DNA from: Chlorobiaceae bacterium
GTDB lineage: Bacteria; Bacteroidota; Chlorobiia; Chlorobiales; Chlorobiaceae
Assembly: GCA_013335405.1 (NCBI GenBank)
Contig: JAAXVR010000001.1
Location: forward strand, 1 to 64,000
Length of the DNA stretch: 64,000 bases
Direction of reading: 5' to 3'
Shown here: one piece after another, positions 55,470 to 64,000 of the stretch
Layout of the letters: the number at the start of each line of letters is the position of its first letter
How positions within the stretch are numbered: the first letter of the stretch is position 1
Program-made: the position numbers and the translations under genes
Notes under the pieces: generated by a model
What the model saw: the letters and a program-made list of their open reading frames with translations, nothing else
Databases searched by the model: none
Told to the model about the DNA's origin: nothing

Positions 55470-56030
55470 TCAGACTTCCATGATCTCCTTTTCTTTCTGA
55501 GTGATCAGGTCGGTAACCTGTTTTTCAAATTTATGCAGGAGGTCGTCGGCGTCCTTCTTTCCGCGGTTTTTCTCGTCCTCGCTGACCTGTTTGTCTTTTT
55601 CAAGTTTTTCGATCTCGTGGATCATGTCGCGGCGAAGGTTGCGGAGAGATACCTTGGAGTCCTCGCCGAATTTTTTCGTGAGCTTCACGAACTCCTTGCG
55701 TCGCTCTTCGGTAAGGGGAGGTATGCTGATTCTGACATTCTGTCCGTCGGCGGTCGGGTTGAGGCCGAGGTTTGCGTCACGGATGGCGCGTTCGACAGGG
55801 CCGACCATGGATTTGTCCCAGACCTGGACGACAAGGGTATGGACGTCCAGGACGCCCACGTTCCCTACCTGCTTGAGAGGCATCTGCTGGCCGTATGCTT
55901 CCACTTTTACCCTGTCGAGCAGTGCTGTTGTGGCTTTGCCGGTCCTGACCGAAGCGATTTCATGCTGAAACGCCTCGATGGTTTTTTTCATTCGCGGCTC
56001 GAATTTCTGTTGAACATCCCTGACACTCAT
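55470..56030 (-). CDS. frr: Ribosome recycling factor
   Basis: 186 residues, standard length. Triple-helix bundle signatures include KFEPRMKKTIEAFQHEIASVRTGKA (in pieces near residue 10), VVQVWDKSMVGPVERAIRDANLGLNP near 77 and IPPLTEERRKEFVKLTKKFGED near 108. It releases ribosomes after termination with EF-G. ATG 56030 is the family start; the open frame extends upstream into rpmE. It lies 43 bases after rpmE. Confidence 0.96.
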   Translation of the reverse strand: MSVRDVQQKFEPRMKKTIEAFQHEIASVRTGKATTALLDRVKVEAYGQQMPLKQVGNVGVLDVHTLVVQVWDKSMVGPVERAIRDANLGLNPTADGQNVRISIPPLTEERRKEFVKLTKKFGEDSKVSLRNLRRDMIHEIEKLEKDKQVSEDEKNRGKKDADDLLHKFEKQVTDLITQKEKEIMEV

Positions 56031-56073
56031 GGCTGTGGTAAATGAGGATTGGCAGTAATGTAACCGGGGCCGG

Positions 56074-56298
56074 TTATTTCGCGGCCCTGGCCTGTGCGGA
56101 TTTCGCGAAGCGCTTGTTGAAGCGGTCGACACGGCCGGCGGTATCGAGCAAAGTCTGCTTTCCTGTGTAGAAAGGATGGCAGTTGTTACAGATATCGACC
56201 TTGATGGACGGCCTGGTCGAACGGGTTTCAAAGGTGTTGCCGCAGTTCGCGCAATTGACGGTAACGGGCTTGTACTTCGGATGAATATCTGGTTTCAT
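56074..56298 (-). CDS. rpmE: 50S ribosomal protein L31, zinc type
   Basis: 74 residues. The zinc form with CANCGNTF and [13 protein letters not shown], giving the four cysteines of the C+ type. [13 protein letters not shown] is standard. Its promoter-like TTG-N20-TATATTTG is at 56358-56388. frr follows on the same strand. Confidence 0.97.
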   Translation of the reverse strand: MKPDIHPKYKPVTVNCANCGNTFETRSTRPSIKVDICNNCHPFYTGKQTLLDTAGRVDRFNKRFAKSAQARAAK

Positions 56299-56357
56299 GA
56301 CTTTCGGTTACTTTGTCGTACAATAAATGATATGGACGGCATTAAATGGTAAAGGTG

Positions 56358-56388
56358 CAAATATACAAGAAATTACTCCCAGTTACAA
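56358..56388 (-). promoter_or_regulatory. TTG-N20-TATATTTG promoter for rpmE-frr
   Basis: On the minus strand TTG, exactly 20 bases, and a perfect TATATTTG. The leader to the rpmE ATG would be about 50 bases. It is the clearest example in the window of the Bacteroidetes -33/-7 pattern. The recG start lies only 10 bases away on the other strand. Confidence 0.65.
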
Positions 56389-56397
56389 CCAATTAAT

Positions 56398-58518
56398 ATG
56401 GCCGGAAACGCTTCTCTCTCCTATCTGAGGGGGGTAGGCCCTAAAAGGGCTTCAGTTCTTAACGAAGCCGGTATCATGACGATCGATGACCTGTACGATT
56501 ATTTTCCGAGGCGCTACCTCGACCGACGCATCATGAAGAGCATCGGCAGTGTGAGGGATGGTGAAACGGTAACGGTGGTCGGCAGGGTACTCAGAACACA
56601 GATCGAGGGAAAAAACAGGGGAAATGCCCGTTTCAAGGCCTGGCTCGGTGACGATACCGGTGTGCTCGAGCTCACATGGTTCCGGGGAGTTCGTTACTTT
56701 TCACGGACAGTCGTTCCGGATGAAGTGCTCGCCGTGCATGGGAAAGTCAATTATTTCGGTCATCAGTTGCAGATGTCGCATCCCGATTATGATCGGCTCA
56801 GCCTTACGATTCGGGACAGGCAGGAAGCGGAGGAGAGCGATATCGAGCTTTATCGGACAGGAAAAATCATTCCGCTTTATCCTGCGACAGAAGCCATGAG
56901 AGAGGCAAACCTCTCCTCGAAGCAGCTCAGAACGATCATGGCGAAGGCTTTCGAGGACTATCCTCCGGGTGTGACGGAAAATCTCAGCCGGGAGATCCTT
57001 GATGCCAACGCTCTTCTTCCGCTTGACAGGGCATATCGTGAAATTCATTTCCCATCCTCACCGGAACTCCTTCAGAGGGCCCGCTACCGGATGAAATGGA
57101 CCGAACTGTTTTTCGCCCAGCTTCTTTTTGCCCTCAGGCACAACGCAATCCGCCAGCAAAGAACGGCGGCCAGTTTTACCCATTCGGGGGAGGTCACGAA
57201 AAAACTCTATGAATCTCTTCCCTACAACCTGACCGGAGCCCAGAAGAATGCGGTCCGGGAGATCTACCACGATCTCAGGAGCGGCAGACCAATGAACCGC
57301 CTGCTTCAGGGGGATGTGGGTTCCGGGAAAACCATCGTTGCCATGTTCTCGATGGCCCTGGCCGCCGACAACGGTTTTCAGTCTGCATTCATGGCCCCGA
57401 CAGAGATCCTTGCCGTGCAGCACTATCTGGTCATGAAGCGGCTGTTCAAGCCTCTCGGTCTCCATGTCGGCCTGCTGACGGGAAAACAGAGGAAAAAAGA
57501 GCGCGAGGCAACTCTTTGCTCGCTTGAATCCGGAGAGCTGCAGATTGCCGTCGGGACACATGCCATGATCGAGGAAGGAGTCATTTACCATGGTCTCGGT
57601 CTGGTAATCATCGACGAGCAGCACCGGTTCGGTGTACTGCAGCGCAAGGCACTGCGGGAGAAAGCCGTTAACCCTCATGTCCTGCTCATGACGGCAACCC
57701 CGATACCGAGAACGCTTGCCATGGGGGCATTCGGGGATCTCGATGTTTCGGTGATACGGGAATTGCCCGCAGGCAGGAGACCCGTAAGAACAATTCTCCG
57801 GCACGAGGATGAGCGGAGAAAGGTCTACGATTTTCTCCGCTCAAGCATTGCGGAAGGACGGCAGGGGTATATTGTCTATCCTCTGGTCGAGGAATCCGAG
57901 AAAGTGGACCTGAAAGCAGCTGTCGAGAGTTTCGGGGAACTTTCCTCAGAGATATTTCCCGATCTTCGTCTCGGGCTGATTCATGGGCAGATGACTCCGG
58001 AGCAGAAGGAGGATGTGATGGACAGGTTCAGGAGCGGAGAGCTGCAGCTGCTTGTAGGTACGACAGTCATAGAGGTGGGTGTTGATGTGCCGAATGCGAC
58101 AGTCATGGTTATCGAACATGCGGAGCGTTTCGGCCTGGCCCAGCTCCACCAGCTGCGCGGCAGGGTCGGACGCGCAAAACACTTGTCGACCTGTTTTCTT
58201 CTTTATGCGAAACAGACACAGGATGCGCGTGAACGTCTCGAAGCGATGGTGTCGACGACGGATGGTTTCGTGATCTCCGAAATCGACGCGAGGATAAGGG
58301 GGGCGGGTAATATCCTTGGAAAAGAGCAGTCCGGGACTTTGAGCGGACTGAAAATCGCCGATATCAATACGGATTTTACTATCATGCAGTCAGCCCGGGA
58401 AGCTGCATTCGGACTGATCGCGTGCGACGGGCGTCTGGAAGAGCCGGGGCATGGCATGATCAGGGCCCATTATCTCCGTCACTACCACGGGAAGATGATC
58501 CTGGCCGATATCGGGTGA
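56398..58518 (+). CDS. recG: ATP-dependent DNA helicase RecG
   Basis: 706 residues. Wedge (OB) domain at residues 60-130, then the helicase core: RLLQGDVGSGKTIVAMFS (Walker A near residue 305), LVIIDEQHRFGVLQR (Walker B near 403), LLMTATPIPRTLAMGAFG (motif III near 430), GRVGRAKHLSTCFLLY (motif VI near 590). It remodels stalled forks and branched DNA. The ATG at 56398 has no ribosome-binding site, but SLSYLRGVGPKRA follows directly, the usual start. Confidence 0.96.
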   Translation: MAGNASLSYLRGVGPKRASVLNEAGIMTIDDLYDYFPRRYLDRRIMKSIGSVRDGETVTVVGRVLRTQIEGKNRGNARFKAWLGDDTGVLELTWFRGVRYFSRTVVPDEVLAVHGKVNYFGHQLQMSHPDYDRLSLTIRDRQEAEESDIELYRTGKIIPLYPATEAMREANLSSKQLRTIMAKAFEDYPPGVTENLSREILDANALLPLDRAYREIHFPSSPELLQRARYRMKWTELFFAQLLFALRHNAIRQQRTAASFTHSGEVTKKLYESLPYNLTGAQKNAVREIYHDLRSGRPMNRLLQGDVGSGKTIVAMFSMALAADNGFQSAFMAPTEILAVQHYLVMKRLFKPLGLHVGLLTGKQRKKEREATLCSLESGELQIAVGTHAMIEEGVIYHGLGLVIIDEQHRFGVLQRKALREKAVNPHVLLMTATPIPRTLAMGAFGDLDVSVIRELPAGRRPVRTILRHEDERRKVYDFLRSSIAEGRQGYIVYPLVEESEKVDLKAAVESFGELSSEIFPDLRLGLIHGQMTPEQKEDVMDRFRSGELQLLVGTTVIEVGVDVPNATVMVIEHAERFGLAQLHQLRGRVGRAKHLSTCFLLYAKQTQDARERLEAMVSTTDGFVISEIDARIRGAGNILGKEQSGTLSGLKIADINTDFTIMQSAREAAFGLIACDGRLEEPGHGMIRAHYLRHYHGKMILADIG

Positions 58519-58574
58519 CCGGGGTGACGTTCCATGATCGTTTGAATTCAACAGAAGTGCAAGGCAGTTCAACC

Positions 58575-59543
58575 ATGAAAACCAGTGAGGGGGATGGCCT
58601 GTTACCGGAAGGTGTCGTGACCGAAGTGGCAGGTGTGTCTTATATCGTTTCGGCAGAAGATGGGAGCGTTTTTCGTTCCCGCACCTTTTCAGGCACGAAA
58701 ACCGAAAACGGGGATTCCTCGCTTGTGGCCGTAGGAGACAGAGTGCTACTGAAAGCTACCGAGTCGGGAAGCGATATGCGCGAGGCTATCATATCGAAAG
58801 TGATGCTGCGCCGAAGCGTACTCGAGCGCAAGAGGGATATTCGCCGCAACCGCAGTAAAGAGAAGGTGCAGGTGATAGCAGCCAATATCGATCTTCTCGT
58901 CGTGGTCGTATCAGCGTTCGAACCGCCCCTCAGTCCTCGCCTGATCGACCGTTATCTCGTATTTGCGGAATCGGAACAGCTCGAAACCCTCATCGTGGTT
59001 AATAAAATGGACCTCGAGGATACAGGTGAAACCAGGGATATCATGAACCTCTACGATTCACTCGATTACCGGGTCATGTACACAAGCTCCATGGATCCGG
59101 ACAGCATCCTGCCGCTCAGTGATGCGCTCGCTGGCAGGGTATCCGCGTTCAGCGGCCATTCGGGTGTCGGGAAATCGACACTCATCAATATGCTCATCGG
59201 CAAGGAGCTTCTCAGAACCGGCGAGACAAGCATGAAAAGCGGCAAAGGGGTGCATACCACCAGCAGCGCTGTGATGGAGCCCCTCCCGGGTGGCGGTTTC
59301 GTCATCGATACGCCCGGTATCAGGGAGTTCAACCTGTCAGGTATCACCAGGGAGAACCTTCGTTTCTACTTCAGGGAGTTTGCCCCCTGCATGCCTGATT
59401 GCACCTATTCATCCTGTACCCATACGGTGGAACCTGGCTGTGGTGTCCGTCGGGCTGCGGAAAACGGTTATATTGATTCTTCGAGGTACGAAAGTTATCT
59501 TGTCATTCTTGATAGCCTTGATGACGAAAACCGGTTCGACTGA
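58575..59543 (+). CDS. rsgA: Small ribosomal subunit biogenesis GTPase RsgA
   Basis: 322 residues. A circularly permuted GTPase: an OB domain first, then NKMD (G4, near residue 140) before SGHSGVGKSTLINMLI (G1, near 195) and DTPGIREF (G3, near 245). The zinc site follows in PCMPDCTYSSCTHTVEPGC. It checks 30S maturation. ATG 58575 leaves 56 bases after recG; an upstream in-frame start inside recG is rejected. Confidence 0.94.
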   Translation: MKTSEGDGLLPEGVVTEVAGVSYIVSAEDGSVFRSRTFSGTKTENGDSSLVAVGDRVLLKATESGSDMREAIISKVMLRRSVLERKRDIRRNRSKEKVQVIAANIDLLVVVVSAFEPPLSPRLIDRYLVFAESEQLETLIVVNKMDLEDTGETRDIMNLYDSLDYRVMYTSSMDPDSILPLSDALAGRVSAFSGHSGVGKSTLINMLIGKELLRTGETSMKSGKGVHTTSSAVMEPLPGGGFVIDTPGIREFNLSGITRENLRFYFREFAPCMPDCTYSSCTHTVEPGCGVRRAAENGYIDSSRYESYLVILDSLDDENRFD

Positions 59544-59638
59544 ACAGCAGTGAAGATTTTTCCGGAAAACCTTCCGTGAAAGTTTCAAAGGGCCGGTGAT
59601 CCTTCCTCGCCAAACAGTCAGCAATAACCATAGTAGCC

Positions 59639-61018
59639 ATGATCACAACCATCAATCCTGCAACAGAGGAAATTATTGCAGAATACGCCACCATGAACGC
59701 CGATCTTCTTGATAAGGTGATAGGCCTTTCCCACCGTGAACAAATGTCATGGAAACTCAGCAGTTTTGCTGAACGCGTCAGGTTGATGAAACGTCTTGCC
59801 GGGCTTCTCCGGCACCAGAAGGAAGAGCATGCGTCACTTATCAGCCGGGAGATGGGAAAACCCTTTGCGCAGGCTGCAGGGGAGGTCGTGAAATCGTCAT
59901 GGGTATGCGACTATTATGCCGACAACGCCGAACGCTTCCTTCAGCCGGAAGAGATCGACCTTGACGGACAGCGAGGCCTGGTGAAATTCGAGCCGCTCGG
60001 GCTCGTACTCGGCGTCATGCCGTGGAATTTTCCTTTCTGGCAGGTTTTCCGCTTTGCTGTTCCCGCCATCATGGCCGGCAACGGTGTCATCCTGAAACAT
60101 GCCCCCAACGTTACAGGTTCGGCTATCGCCATCGAAAAACTGTTCCGGGAGGCAGGCTTTCCGGAACATCTCTACAGGACGGTCCATATCGCGCCTGACG
60201 AGGTCGATCGTCTTTCGGGCTTCATGATCGGCCATCCTTCGATCAAGGCGATCTCCGTTACAGGCAGCACCGCTGCCGGCCGCGCTGTTGCATCAAAGGC
60301 AGGTCAGGCACTGAAGCCCTGCGTGCTTGAGCTTGGTGGCAGCGATCCGTATATCGTTCTCGATGATGCCGATATCAGCCAGGCTGTAGAGGTCTGCGTC
60401 GCGGCCCGTCTCCTCAATGCAGGCCAGAGCTGCATATCGGCTAAGCGTTTCATCGTGCTTTCGGGCATTATCGATACGTTCGAGGGCCTGCTTCTGGGGG
60501 AACTCCGTGCTGCGGTTACGGGGGACCCTTTCGACCACGATGTCCAGATAGGTCCTCTTGCGCGTCGGGACCTTCGAGATCAGCTTCACGACCAGGTCCT
60601 GCGCAGCGTTGCATCTGGCGCGAGGCTGCTGTGCGGCGGAGACATCCCTTCACGAAAAGGGTATTTCTATCCTCCGACACTGCTTTCCGGTGTCCGCAAG
60701 GGGATGGCCGTCTACGGGGAAGAGACTTTCGGTCCGGTTGCCGCGCTCATCGAAGCCGCTGATGACGATGATGCTGTCAGGCTTGCAAATGATTCACCCT
60801 ACGGGCTCGGTTCTGCGGTTATGTCGACAGATCTCCAGCGGGCGCTTGCCGTTGCAGACCGCCTTGAAACCGGCAACTGCTTCATCAACAGCATGGTGAA
60901 ATCCGATCCACGGATGCCGTTCGGCGGCGTGAAAGAGTCCGGGTACGGTCGCGAGCTTTCGTCTTACGGCTTGAAGGAGTTTGTCAATATCAAGTCGTAC
61001 TGTTTCAGCGGACAGTGA
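59639..61018 (+). CDS. NAD(P)-dependent aldehyde dehydrogenase, succinate-semialdehyde type
   Basis: 459 residues. MPWNFPFWQVFRFAVPAIMAGN near residue 125 is the cofactor region. The glutamate is in LELGGSDPYIVLDDADI near residue 225 and the catalytic cysteine in LNAGQSCISAKRF near 258. The length and start resemble the short SSADH group (Sad/GabD-like). It oxidises an aldehyde, probably succinate semialdehyde, to the acid; the substrate is not certain. A DNA stretch of 295 bases to the Nif11 peptide gene follows with no other gene. Confidence 0.88.
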   Translation: MITTINPATEEIIAEYATMNADLLDKVIGLSHREQMSWKLSSFAERVRLMKRLAGLLRHQKEEHASLISREMGKPFAQAAGEVVKSSWVCDYYADNAERFLQPEEIDLDGQRGLVKFEPLGLVLGVMPWNFPFWQVFRFAVPAIMAGNGVILKHAPNVTGSAIAIEKLFREAGFPEHLYRTVHIAPDEVDRLSGFMIGHPSIKAISVTGSTAAGRAVASKAGQALKPCVLELGGSDPYIVLDDADISQAVEVCVAARLLNAGQSCISAKRFIVLSGIIDTFEGLLLGELRAAVTGDPFDHDVQIGPLARRDLRDQLHDQVLRSVASGARLLCGGDIPSRKGYFYPPTLLSGVRKGMAVYGEETFGPVAALIEAADDDDAVRLANDSPYGLGSAVMSTDLQRALAVADRLETGNCFINSMVKSDPRMPFGGVKESGYGRELSSYGLKEFVNIKSYCFSGQ

Positions 61019-61313
61019 TTCCCGGTATTGGTCCATACATGCTGTCAATAAGCCTTTTCGTCTGCTCCATCGATGTTTTGCGTGTTAACTTATTGACAGG
61101 AATTGAACATGTATTGCCTGGGTCTCACAGGTGAAGGATTTCGATAAAAGCGGTAAAGAATGGTTCCTGGTGATGTTGTTATTTCCTGAAAATACAGAAC
61201 GCGGGCTGCTGGAGCATTTCCGTTTTTCGATACCGCCCGATGACAGAATCCCGGGAGCAAAGCGTGCAGAACATCACTTCATACGGAAGAGAAACATCAG
61301 AGGTATGTCAGGC

Positions 61314-61544
61314 TTACCAGGGTGGACAGGGAAAAATATCAAGCAGCCAGGATCCTCCGGATATGTCGTCCTCGGGGTTGCATTCCGAGCTGGTCCGCTG
61401 AATTTCTTCGATACTGCATGAAAAGCCGGCGTCGAATATTGCGCGCAGACGGGCGTTGACATCTTCGATAGCGAGAATGCTCAGGCGGAAGGCTTCATCA
61501 TTTTTCAGCTTGTCTATCAGTGCTCTTGCATGTTCGACCGACAC
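61314..61544 (-). CDS. Nif11-type leader RiPP precursor peptide
   Basis: 76 residues. The start is a GTG at 61544, with AAGGAG six bases upstream (plus-strand 61551-61556), an ideal ribosome-binding site. The leader matches the Nif11-like family: SVEHARALIDKLKNDEAFR, LAIEDVNARLRAIFDAGFSC and IEEIQ, followed by a linker ending in ISGG, a double-glycine cleavage site. The last 12 residues, SWLLDIFPCPPW, are the probable core, with one cysteine, two tryptophans and three prolines. In this family, enzymes modify the core and a C39-peptidase transporter removes the leader; neither is in the window. An upstream in-frame ATG at 61661 falls in a palindromic repeat and is rejected. Confidence 0.8.
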   Translation of the reverse strand: MSVEHARALIDKLKNDEAFRLSILAIEDVNARLRAIFDAGFSCSIEEIQRTSSECNPEDDISGGSWLLDIFPCPPW

Positions 61545-61990
61545 GGTTATCTCCTTGGCTGAAATGGAAAAAGAAAGACGATCAGAAAGGCCCCTCTTTT
61601 TATTTGCCCCGAAGCCCTCGTGCACGGGTTGGTCCCGACTCGTCGGGATCGAAAACCTCATCCCGAAAGCGTTCGGGACTCTGTCTGCCTTGTACTCGCG
61701 CTTCTCACGAAAATAAAGAGATGTGCCTGTATGGATTTCTGCACTGAAAAGATACTCATTTTACGATTGATTTGCGATGCCGCAATCATCCCGGGGTATA
61801 CGGCCGAGTTTATTTCAACGCATGATCGTCAGTTATTCCATCTCAACCCGGCTTTTCGGCAAGCGATGATCATGGATGGGCAGGATGCTGCGGCTGAGTG
61901 ACTGTCAGGGGGGGAGTATCGGTGCGAATAATAATTCGTCGGAAGGTTGTTCCCTGATGATGATGGTTTTACGGAATGTGTAAATGCGTT
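61545..61990. other. Intergenic stretch upstream of the Nif11 peptide, contains a repeat
   Basis: About 445 bases between the peptide start and the end of the kinase gene. It contains the palindromic repeat at 61632 and T-rich stretches, and a minus-strand TATCTTTT at 61747-61754 that resembles a -7 element but has no TTG at the correct distance. Short frames here show no coding character. Confidence 0.5.
61632..61679. repeat. Palindromic repeat with CCCGA/TCGGG arms
   Basis: GTCCCGACTCGTCGGGAT is followed after ten bases by ATCCCGAAAGCGTTCGGGAC, which is nearly its reverse complement; each half is itself a small hairpin. The sequence class resembles dispersed intergenic repeats. It lies 88 bases upstream of the Nif11 peptide start and could be part of its leader or simply an intergenic element. 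Confidence 0.6.
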
Positions 61991-64000
61991 TCAGGGAGTC
62001 CCCGGATTTTTGCCCATATATTTAAACAGGATTTCCTCGAGATCGCTTTTCCGGATTGGCTTGGAGATGTAATCATCCATTCCGCAACTGATGCATTTTT
62101 CACGATCGCCTTTCATCGCATGCGCAGTCATTGCCACGATAGGAATGTCCGGGGTAATGCTTGCCGTATGGTTGGTCCTGATGAATTTTGTTGTTTCATA
62201 TCCGTCCAGTTCAGGCATCTGGCAATCCATGAAAACAAGATCGTAGGGCTTTTTTCCGAGCAACGTCAGGGCTTCTTTACCGCTCGATGCGATATCGGGG
62301 GCGTATCCCAGTTTCTGAAGCATGGAAAAAGCGACTTTCTGGTTGACCAGATTGTCTTCGACAAGAAGGATCTTGAAAGTCCCGGGTGAGCTGGGGATCG
62401 GTTGTTCCATAGTCTTACTGTGTTTACCGGGTAATTTATGCTTTTTTCCTGATGTATGCATAACATCGGAAATCGAACGGTAGAGTTCCGCTCTCCTGAC
62501 AGGTTTCTGCAGGATCCTGAAAACCAGTTCTCCTGCTCGTTTTTTTATTTCACTGTATTTGACGGCAGATACGAGAAGTATTACAGGGCAGACTTTCTTT
62601 TCCTGCAATGTGGAAATGAACCTGAAAAGATCATCGCCTGTTGTGCATTCGGCATTCATGTCAAGGATTACGGCATCCCATGTTTCAGAAGGTTCGTGCT
62701 GTTCGTCGTTTTCGACAAGAACGGACAGGCATTTTTCAATACCCGGCAACGCGATGCTGCTGCATTGCCATGATTCGAGAAGATCGCTGAGCATTTCCCT
62801 TGCATTGGGATTCTTGTTGATGACAAGTATTTTTGCGTGTGCAGCGTCTTTTCCGTTCAGCAAGTGTTCATCAGCCGGCGATTCCTGTTTTTCAAGAGTG
62901 ATATCGAAACTGAATACGGATCCTTCACCCGGCTTGCTTTCCACGGTTATGCTGCCGCCCATTTTTTTGACCAGGTAATTTGAAATGGACAATCCGAGAC
63001 CGGTGCCCCCGTATTTTCTTGATGTCGTGCCATCTGCCTGAACGAATGGTTCGAAAATCGAGTTCAGATTTTCCGGCTTGAGGCCGATACCGGTATCGCT
63101 GACGGTAAAATGGATTACAATGTGGCTCGCAGTTACTCTTTCCGGAATGGCGCTGACAACAATGTCTCCACAGTGGGTGAATTTTACGGCATTTCCGATA
63201 AGATTGACAAGGATCTGGCGGATCCTTACCGGGTCTCCCCTGAGCGCTGAAGGGAAATTCCGGCCGATGAATATGGTGAGCTCGATCCCTTTCGCCTGTG
63301 CTTCCAGCCCGAGCATGCCGCATACATCTTCAATAAGAGAGAGCATATCGAAATCGACGATGTCAAGTTCAAGGCAGTTGGCCTCGATCTTGGAAAAATC
63401 GAGAATATCGTTGATGATCTCCAGCAGACTGTGTCCGCTGTTGATAATGGTATCGACATACATTCGCTGTTCAGGGTCGAGACCAGTATCGATCAGCAGG
63501 TCGGACATGCCGATAACACCGACCATCGGTGTTCGGATTTCGTGACTCATATTGGCAAGAAACTGGCTTTTTGCGGCATTTGCCCTTTCCGCCTCACTTG
63601 CCATTTCCTGTGTATGTCGGACCGATTCTTCAAGTTTCCGGTTTGTTTCGATCAGTTCATTGTGAGCGTTGTTTGCATCTTCGATAAGGTTCAAAAGGGC
63701 ATTTCTCTGGTTTTTCGAATAGACAGGTTCGTTGAGCTCATCGTCATCATCGTCGTTCAAATCCATGCTGGCAATTGAAAATCCCTTTTTCACGCTGCTT
63801 TTGACGGGTTTGAAATTGACATCGATTGACGCAAGTTCGGCCAGAAGATCTTCTTCTTCGGAAATGTAGGTGTTATCATTTTCCCTGGTTTTTTTCATCA
63901 GTTCCTTATTCAGCCGGGAAACCTGTCTTTTCAGTTCGATGTTGCGCATTTCACGGCCGACCATGATCCGGTTGAAGCGTTCGAGGTCGTTCAGCATCTT
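61991..64000 (-). CDS. Hybrid sensor histidine kinase with two receiver domains, N-terminus cut
   Basis: At least 669 residues; the frame is open past the window end. The visible start, [23 protein letters not shown], is the linker typical after an input (PAS or similar) domain. A coiled stretch follows, then the phosphorylated histidine in [18 protein letters not shown] (near 152 of the visible part), the ATP-binding domain with [18 protein letters not shown] and GTGLGLSIS, a first receiver-like domain ([14 protein letters not shown]) lacking the acidic pair, and a second complete receiver ([25 protein letters not shown]). The input signal and final output are unknown. Confidence 0.9.
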   Translation of the reverse strand, partial: KMLNDLERFNRIMVGREMRNIELKRQVSRLNKELMKKTRENDNTYISEEEDLLAELASIDVNFKPVKSSVKKGFSIASMDLNDDDDDELNEPVYSKNQRNALLNLIEDANNAHNELIETNRKLEESVRHTQEMASEAERANAAKSQFLANMSHEIRTPMVGVIGMSDLLIDTGLDPEQRMYVDTIINSGHSLLEIINDILDFSKIEANCLELDIVDFDMLSLIEDVCGMLGLEAQAKGIELTIFIGRNFPSALRGDPVRIRQILVNLIGNAVKFTHCGDIVVSAIPERVTASHIVIHFTVSDTGIGLKPENLNSIFEPFVQADGTTSRKYGGTGLGLSISNYLVKKMGGSITVESKPGEGSVFSFDITLEKQESPADEHLLNGKDAAHAKILVINKNPNAREMLSDLLESWQCSSIALPGIEKCLSVLVENDEQHEPSETWDAVILDMNAECTTGDDLFRFISTLQEKKVCPVILLVSAVKYSEIKKRAGELVFRILQKPVRRAELYRSISDVMHTSGKKHKLPGKHSKTMEQPIPSSPGTFKILLVEDNLVNQKVAFSMLQKLGYAPDIASSGKEALTLLGKKPYDLVFMDCQMPELDGYETTKFIRTNHTASITPDIPIVAMTAHAMKGDREKCISCGMDDYISKPIRKSDLEEILFKYMGKNPGTP

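Noticed and set aside
61131-61421. 96-codon plus-strand frame after the aldehyde dehydrogenase
   Set aside because: Antisense to the core-encoding end of the Nif11 peptide gene, no domain and no ribosome-binding site.

Overview
The window looks like chromosome from a green sulfur bacterium (Chlorobiaceae). The main evidence is bchY, a subunit of chlorophyllide a reductase, together with a complete menaquinone gene set (menF, D, H, B, C, E), an anaerobe-type housekeeping complement, and promoter-like sites of the kind known from the neighbouring phylum Bacteroidetes (TTG, 19-20 bases, TAnnTTTG). Both edges cut genes: the left edge lies inside a large secreted repeat protein and the right edge inside a hybrid sensor kinase. 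There is no phage, insertion sequence, CRISPR array or rRNA operon. One tRNA (Asp, GTC) is present.

Layout. 1-6.9 kb: secreted CARDB-type repeat protein, YbaK-type deacylase, glycosyltransferase, an overlapping metallo-deacylase/GCS2 ligase pair, and a SIMPL protein. 7.4-12.6 kb: pentose phosphate genes, gnd-zwf facing tkt-pgl. 12.8-21.7 kb: mainly envelope genes (DUF2278 protein, small membrane proteins, a second SIMPL protein, two consecutive L,D-transpeptidases, a small secreted protein, an outer-membrane beta-barrel) and an HD hydrolase. 21.8-31.3 kb: minus-strand block with metH, an esterase, mnmA, an ETF-quinone oxidoreductase homologue, mgtE and a 3-methyladenine glycosylase. 31.4-34.4 kb: parA-parB-dapB and a membrane protein. 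34.5-45.1 kb: the menaquinone genes as two minus-strand blocks (menH-B-C-E and menF-D), separated by a plus-strand accessory island with a STAS-like gene, two decayed copies of it, a zinc-ribbon/NifX-like pair and a FISUMP lipoprotein. 45.3-53 kb: TPR lipoprotein, metal-binding protein, NYN-LOTUS protein, OmpA protein, tRNA-Asp, gltA, gatC, yggU-dtd-kdsB, xseA. 53-61 kb: HU-fold/SPOR fusion, bchY, frr, rpmE, recG, rsgA and an aldehyde dehydrogenase. 61.3-64 kb: a short Nif11-type RiPP precursor and the sensor kinase.

The genes work mostly as small operons with overlapping or nearly touching ends (ATGA or TTGA junctions in the men, tkt-pgl, dtd-kdsB and mgtE-ETF-QO pairs), which suggests translational coupling. 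The strongest unusual item is the 76-residue Nif11-leader peptide at 61314-61544: GTG start, ideal ribosome-binding site, double-glycine site and a 12-residue core. The next is the degenerate STAS-like family between the men blocks. A shared promoter grammar at several loci is a third testable observation. All identifications are from reading the translations by eye; no database search was run.
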